From the NCBI GenBank assembly GCA_023935145.1, contig CM043698.1, positions 63,251,001 through 63,315,000 of the forward strand: a DNA stretch of 64,000 nt. The letters run 5' to 3'. The notes beneath the pieces were generated by a model. It was not told the DNA's origin. It made no database searches and saw nothing but the letters and a program-made list of their open reading frames with translations. Source of the stretch: Bretschneidera sinensis. Taxonomy: Eukaryota; Streptophyta; Magnoliopsida; Brassicales; Akaniaceae. Positions 50,901 through 64,000 of this stretch are shown one piece after another. The first letter of the stretch is position 1. Each line of letters opens with the position of its first letter. The translations under genes and the position numbers were made by a program.

Positions 50901-52780
50901 ATAGCCTAAACATCTGGTAAAATTTTGATGTGCCAATATGGATCTTTGCTTGCTTCACCATCTTTCAAGCTTTTCCAGAGTGGTTAAACTGACTACTAAC
51001 TAAAAGGTAGTTTATTGTCTTGTATTGCTCCAGGTTTCAATTTATTCCCCAAATGATATTCTTAAACGGCCTGTTTGGCTATTTGTCACTCCTCATCATT
51101 GTGAAGTGGGTCACTGGTTCGCAAGCCGATTTATACCACATACTGATATACATGTTCCTGAGTCCAACTGATGATATAGGGGAAAATCAACTTTTTCCTT
51201 ACCAAAAAACAGTTCAGGTTGGCTCTTTCGTCCAGTAATTTTTAAATTTATTGTCATGAATTTGAGATATTGGCATCCTGTTCATTCATTCTGTGCATTC
51301 CTTTTCCAGCTTGTGCTATTATTACTCTCTCTTGTTTCTGTACCATGGATGCTTTTTCCAAAGCCTTTTCTTTTGAAGAAGCAACACCAAGATGTAAGCT
51401 GTATCTTTCCTCTAGCTAAATTTCCTGGTTACTGTGTTTCAAAGCCTTTTTTTTTTCTTTTAAACACTTCTGATAGCCGTGTTTCTTCAGAGGCACCAAA
51501 GCCAATCATACAGACTACTTGAGGGCACTGAGGATAGTCTTCAAGTAGAGGCAAACCATGATTCCCATGATCATGAGGAGTTTGAGTTCAGTGAAGTTTT
51601 TGTACATCAACTCATACACACCATAGAGTTTGTGCTTGGAGCAGTTTCAAATACGGCTTCATACCTTCGCCTATGGGCCCTCAGGTATGTTGCTAAATAT
51701 TTGAATTTTAGCATTTTTAAGCCTTAGTTGTCATTCTTCATTTTTTTTTTTGAGGGAACATTCGATGCTTTTATTGAAAAAGAAAACTAAACATCAAGAG
51801 CATACAACTGTTATACTTGATATAAGGTAAAAATGTCCAAGTTATGATGGAAATGTGAGAATGTTGAAATCATTTGAAGCCTGTATGTATTTGTGCATAT
51901 GGGCATGTAACCTCTTTACAAATATCAGCTTATATGTATATGAACTCGTGGGGAAAGCTGTGAGATGAAAGTGTCCTCCCTGCCCTGTAGGCAAAGAGCA
52001 GAGTCTGCTTTCTCTGCTTCAGCTTTGCTATCTCTTTGGGAAGACACTTGCATTTTCATGCACATCACCTGTCCATATGTTCTGCTTCCAAGCTAGTCAC
52101 TTTTTCTGATTTCATAGTTTTTCTTTATAGAGCTCATATAATTTCATGGATAGAGGCTAACTGTGCTTTGTGGCTTGTTTCTTTTTTCCTATCTGAAGTC
52201 TTGCCCACTCGGAGTTGTCAAGCGTCTTCTATGAGAAGGTCCTCCTCCTTGCTTGGGGGTATGTTTTATACATTCTTTGATACTTCTTTGCCCTAACATG
52301 GTCAGTTTTAAGTTTGTAATATTCAATTTGGGACACTTGGTTTTAGAAAATAAAGCTGTGAGCAATAATCATAAGATCAAATCCTTCACCCATCCTCTTC
52401 CGCCACCACTCCGCCCATCCACCACCAAAGAAGGAAAAAATATCATCTTGAATGCTATCTTAGAATTTGTTCACTTGTAGCTCCTTGGATTATTCTTTAC
52501 ACTCGATGAGTTGTAGTATATGGGTGTATCTGGAATATTTAACGGATGATAACATTGAGTTTTCTGCATGCACAGGTACAACAATATAATTATCCTAATC
52601 GTTGGCATCATCGTTTTTATTTTCGCAACTGTTGGTGTGTTGCTAGTGATGGAAACTCTCAGTGCTTTCTTACACGCGTTGCGACTTCACTGGGTGGAAT
52701 TCCAAAACAAGTTTTACGAGGGAGATGGTTACAAGTTCTATCCATTTTCATTCACACTACTTGCTGATGAAGATGATTGA
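43204..52780 (+). CDS. VHA-a: V-type proton ATPase subunit a (VHA-a), tonoplast-type
   Basis: Eighteen exons: 43204-43350, 43872-43916, 44333-44455, 44537-44644, 45038-45145, 45229-45402, 45727-45864, 46635-46742, 46841-46948, 47090-47238, 48240-48393, 50464-50624, 50710-50916, 51034-51217, 51310-51393, 51491-51684, 52199-52258, 52576-52780. They total 2,457 nt and 818 aa with no defect. Subunit a is the membrane stator of the V0 sector and forms the proton half-channels. The N-terminal half is cytosolic ([20 protein letters not shown], coiled coils, [20 protein letters not shown]). The C-terminal half is membrane-embedded, starting near [19 protein letters not shown]. The essential arginine is Arg726 in SYLRLWALS. 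The N-terminus with GGCCPPMDL resembles Arabidopsis VHA-a2/a3 (tonoplast) more than VHA-a1; isoform is inferred. Four exons (4, 5, 8, 9) are each exactly 108 nt. Confidence 0.95.
44190..44270 (+). mobile_element. Possible SINE remnant in VHA-a intron 2
   Basis: AAGAGGTCCGAGTTCAAAACCT resembles a decayed tRNA B box and is followed by ATATATAAAAAAA, a possible A-rich tail. No A box and no clear target duplication are seen. Confidence 0.3.
44904..44937. repeat. (AT)n microsatellite in VHA-a intron 4
   Basis: About 16 AT units. It continues into AT-rich DNA before exon 5. Confidence 0.85.
48620..48735 (-). mobile_element. LINE 3' tail, minus strand, in VHA-a intron 11
   Basis: The minus strand reads TAGATAGATATTTTTGCAAA, GGTTGCACCCCCTTGGGGCT and then an A-rich stretch. 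It matches the end of the plus-strand LINE fragment at 49880-50190 (TTGTAAATGGGTTGCACCTC, CTTGGTGCTTTTT). Only the 3' end is present, as is usual for LINE insertions. No TSD was fixed. Confidence 0.45.
48755..49115. repeat. Possible non-autonomous hAT-type repeat
   Basis: GC-richer island in the intron with GCGGGTGGTGGGTAG on the left and CCATTACTATCCCTATCC on the right, plus CGGGTGACAGACGG inside. The words resemble degenerate hAT-type elements seen in many dicots. Ends and TSD not fixed. Confidence 0.25.
49311..49537. mobile_element. Stowaway-type MITE (227 bp) in VHA-a intron 11
   Basis: The left end CCTCTGTCCCAAAATGATTG and the right end, which reads CCTCCATCCCAAAATGATG on the minus strand, form inverted repeats of about 23 bp. 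TA lies on each side (49309-49310 and 49538-49539). The CTCCGTCCCA-type terminus and TA target are diagnostic of Stowaway (Tc1/mariner) MITEs. The interior is AT-rich and non-coding. Confidence 0.9.
49880..50190 (+). mobile_element. L1-type LINE 3' end in VHA-a intron 11
   Basis: With one frameshift the plus strand reads [20 protein letters not shown] and [20 protein letters not shown], then a stop. This is the characteristic end of plant L1 reverse transcriptase ORF2. After the stop come GGGTTGCACCTCCTTGGTGC and an A-rich tail (50183-50190). It is truncated at the 5' side; the upstream limit is approximate. Confidence 0.7.
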
Positions 52781-54138
52781 TACAATGAAGTGAGAACCAT
52801 AGCTGCATTTTAAAGAGGATAGTGTATTGTGCACAGGTATTGATTCATGTTGATTTTATTTTTATTTTTTTTCATTTGAACACGTTGACACGTTGAGAAG
52901 GCAATTGGCTCATCTATACCTTGTATGGGGAGTTAAGGGAGCTTTCTACAGTGCAAGCACTTGCCCCTTTCCCTTCCAATTGTTGTGTTTTTGGAAGGAA
53001 TAAGCAGTTTTCTTGTTTGGCTGGTGGCTTTAGATGTGGTGCCTGTTGTCACGGCCAAGTGTAATAATAAGAATTATTTAATTTATTCAACTTTATATTT
53101 ATATTTAATAAAAATACTAAAATATCATAAACTGATGAAACTTGTCAGTGTATGCTTTGTATGTCTTTGAATTTGCTTTTTTATTAGTGAAGTTAGTTGC
53201 AATATTATTTTGCATTTCCCTGAATTTTAATGTTGATGTGTAAGAATATCAGATGTATCTCTGTTTCGGTCTTTTTAGGATATTTTTTCCTGGAAAGTTG
53301 TGGTTGAAGTGAAAATGGCAGTGCCTGTGCAGATTCAATTTCGTTTTCCTGGAATCTTGGTTCTTAATGCGACGTGTATTTTCCATTACCAATTTAGATG
53401 GAAAATGGATGGGGAAGGGATTGCATCGATTTCACAACTCAGGTGCTAAATTTAAATGTGGATTCCTGTGTTAATGTGTTACAATTTAAATGTTGTAGGT
53501 CAAAATGTAACGAACTTTGGGGTCAAAGTGCCCAAACAATATGATGTTTTATCAAAATAAATCCCACTTATTACAAATAACTTTTTTGGGTGCTTGTGGG
53601 ATTCATGTTGAGTTTTAATCGGTGCGTGTGAATGGAATGGTTACATGTACTCAGATTAGTATAATCGAATCGTTATCATGCCCCTCAATTTGTTTTTTAT
53701 TTTCTTCTCATTTCATGCTAATTGGACCTATAAGCCCAACGTAGAAAAACATACACAACAAGAAACCTGAAACCTCGGTGAATTGAAATTGACGCTTGTT
53801 TTTCGAGGAGTAACTCTTAACTTTGGAACTTTTCCATGGCATATCAAGAGATGCAAGAAGCTGATCTTGGAAATAAGATTTATTCTAACATATCCCCTGG
53901 ATGTTGAACTAGCAGCACTCGAGTGAAGTGATTTTATGTAATTTGTGAACGAGGTGATATGCATTGAAAGAAATAAATTCTACAGGCATTTCAATCGTTT
54001 CGACGGACCCAAAAGCACAAGAAATTTCAATCTTGCGTTTTTTGGGGAAGAATTTGATAGGAAGAAAATCACAAGTTGCCATATAAATGTAACGTGTTAT
54101 GAACAGACATCCAACTGGATCAATATTAAGCTCGCGCC
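52781..54138. other. Convergent 3' regions of VHA-a and RD19
   Basis: Holds the VHA-a 3' UTR (AATAAAAATAC at 53107 is a likely poly(A) signal) and, from the right, the RD19 3' UTR. The two genes point toward each other. No other gene is supported in between. Confidence 0.5.
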
Positions 54139-62757
<8,619 letters not shown>

Positions 62758-62811
62758 GTCTTTTGAAATAAAAAAGAAAGAAACAAGAGTGATTTATTTA
62801 TACAAAAAAAA

Positions 62812-62832
62812 ACCGTATATATATACGTATAT
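62812..62832 (-). promoter_or_regulatory. TATA-type element of RD19
   Basis: The run GTATATATATACGTATAT lies about 60-75 bp upstream of the ATG (62757) on the minus strand. It is the only good TATA candidate nearby. The 5' leader would be short. Confidence 0.45.
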
Positions 62833-62839
62833 CGGTATG

Positions 62840-64000
62840 TACGTTTACGACATGGACAGGGAAGAGAATTTAAAAAAGGAGGGAGAGATGACGTGGTTTT
62901 TAAGCTAACAGGCAAGAGAAGGGTACTTTGGTAAATTCAAGAGAAAGGTTGGTTTTGCTTCATCAGGGTAACAAGAGGACCCAATGGGGAGGAGACAGGT
63001 GGCGGGGCTTGACTGTGGGAATTGAAATATTGAATGGCAGCTGCTTGCGGGTTATTATTATATTTTTAGAAAATAGTATAACAATAAATTAACATACATA
63101 ATGTATAAATGATGATATATTTTTTTAAAATATATATATATAATTTTTTTGAAAAGTTTTATTTTGTTCATAAAAATATCATCTTAATGATAATTCAATG
63201 ATTAAAATTTAAAAATATCTTTAAAAGATGAAAGATTTTTTTTTTTTAATACGACGATAAAAAATATTTTTGATTAAAAAAAATTGTAAATCAAATTTAG
63301 AAAAGAATTTGTGTGATGATATTTGAATATTAATACTTTAACACGTTAAAGTAAAATTCGTATTTATATCATGTGAAAATCTTTGTATTGAGTAAAAATT
63401 TAATTGATAATTTTTAAAAATTTATTAATAATTTTAATTAAAAATATACTAACATTACCCATAAAGTTTCAAAAAATTACAAATCAAAATTTCACTCAAG
63501 ATAAAAATCTTATTTGACAAAAAATCTCCCCATGTTAAAACCCTTTAAAATCGTTTATGACGACAGGTGTCGCAATTGAACAACTTTCTCCTTTATGCTT
63601 TCTTTCTAGAAACTTTCTACTCAACATCCATTTTCCAAGAAGCTTCTTGATGCGAACCTCATCGACATGCTTTGAGACCCGACAAACAATATTGGAATAC
63701 TTACCCAGAAATCGTCTAGAAAACAGATTTTATGTGACACCGCGACTCGTTGCTTGTATGGAAGCAAGAACCTTGGTATAATGAAGACGCCACAATCAAT
63801 TGTGGAAGGATTGATTGATAAGTCGGAGCTGAACGTCACAAGGAAGAACCTTTGATAAGTTCAAAAGTTCTTTGAAGAACCAATAGAGGAAGCAAACCTT
63901 AAGTATTTTCTGAATTCTATTATTCTTTCAACTTACAACACACAAGTATTTATAGAACTTAGAACAACCCTCTAAGCTTAGGACAAGCAAGAAAACATCA
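62840..64000. other. RD19 upstream region and unexplained right end
   Basis: 62840-63060 is the probable RD19 promoter. 63060-63540 is AT-rich with the dispersed repeat seen at 6222. From about 63540 the composition changes (GACGACAGGTGTCGCAATTG, ACACCGCGACTCGTTGC). The last 200 bp (CACACAAGTATTTATAGAAC) look like the leader side of an LTR read on the minus strand. An element may continue beyond the window. Confidence 0.35.

Overview
The window is nuclear DNA of a flowering plant, almost certainly a dicot. The evidence is split plant-type genes with short AT-rich introns, plant-only families (SHI/SRS transcription factor, RD19 papain-like protease, plant V-ATPase subunit a), and much Ty1/copia, Ty3/gypsy, SINE, LINE and MITE debris. 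The species cannot be read from the sequence.

Layout. 2-2092 (+) is the 3' part of the alpha-COP coatomer gene, cut by the window edge. 4075-8300 holds a small plant gene of unknown function (6759-7349, +) and, about 2.9 kb upstream, a 5'-truncated, frameshifted duplicate of its 3' half with its flank. 8668-8755 is a tRNA-derived SINE with an 18-bp target duplication. 11248-16344 is a DNA-transposon-like element with 172-bp inverted arms. It carries a broken lectin-receptor-kinase fragment, and its right arm is split by a ~1.96-kb solo LTR. 17142-17726 is a second solo LTR. 18331-19260 is a 467-bp tandem duplication. 19565-25597 is a complete but heavily mutated Ty1/copia element, followed by a Myb/SANT-like pseudogene and a probable third solo LTR (26706-27385).

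The right half is gene-rich. It holds an SRS-family zinc-finger gene (30236-31334, +, 2 exons), MCM4 (35756-41286, +, 18 exons), V-ATPase subunit a (43204-52780, +, 18 exons, 818 aa, intact) and an RD19-type cysteine protease (62757-54139, -, 4 exons, 373 aa, intact). RD19 intron 1 is swollen to 6.4 kb by a copia insertion. The gene products act in separate housekeeping or developmental processes (COPI vesicle traffic, DNA replication licensing, vacuolar acidification, vacuolar or secreted proteolysis, auxin-related development). Nothing suggests a functional cluster.

Main points for a second look: (1) the copia insertion in RD19 is one integration event (perfect 5-bp TSD) whose interior is sense, antisense, sense, with microhomology at the joints, as expected of template switching during reverse transcription; (2) MCM4 lacks about 73 nt inside exon 2, which shifts the frame although all later exons are clean, so this is either a real null copy or an assembly error; (3) the layered 11-16 kb element. 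I found no CRISPR array, operon or clearly new multi-gene system.
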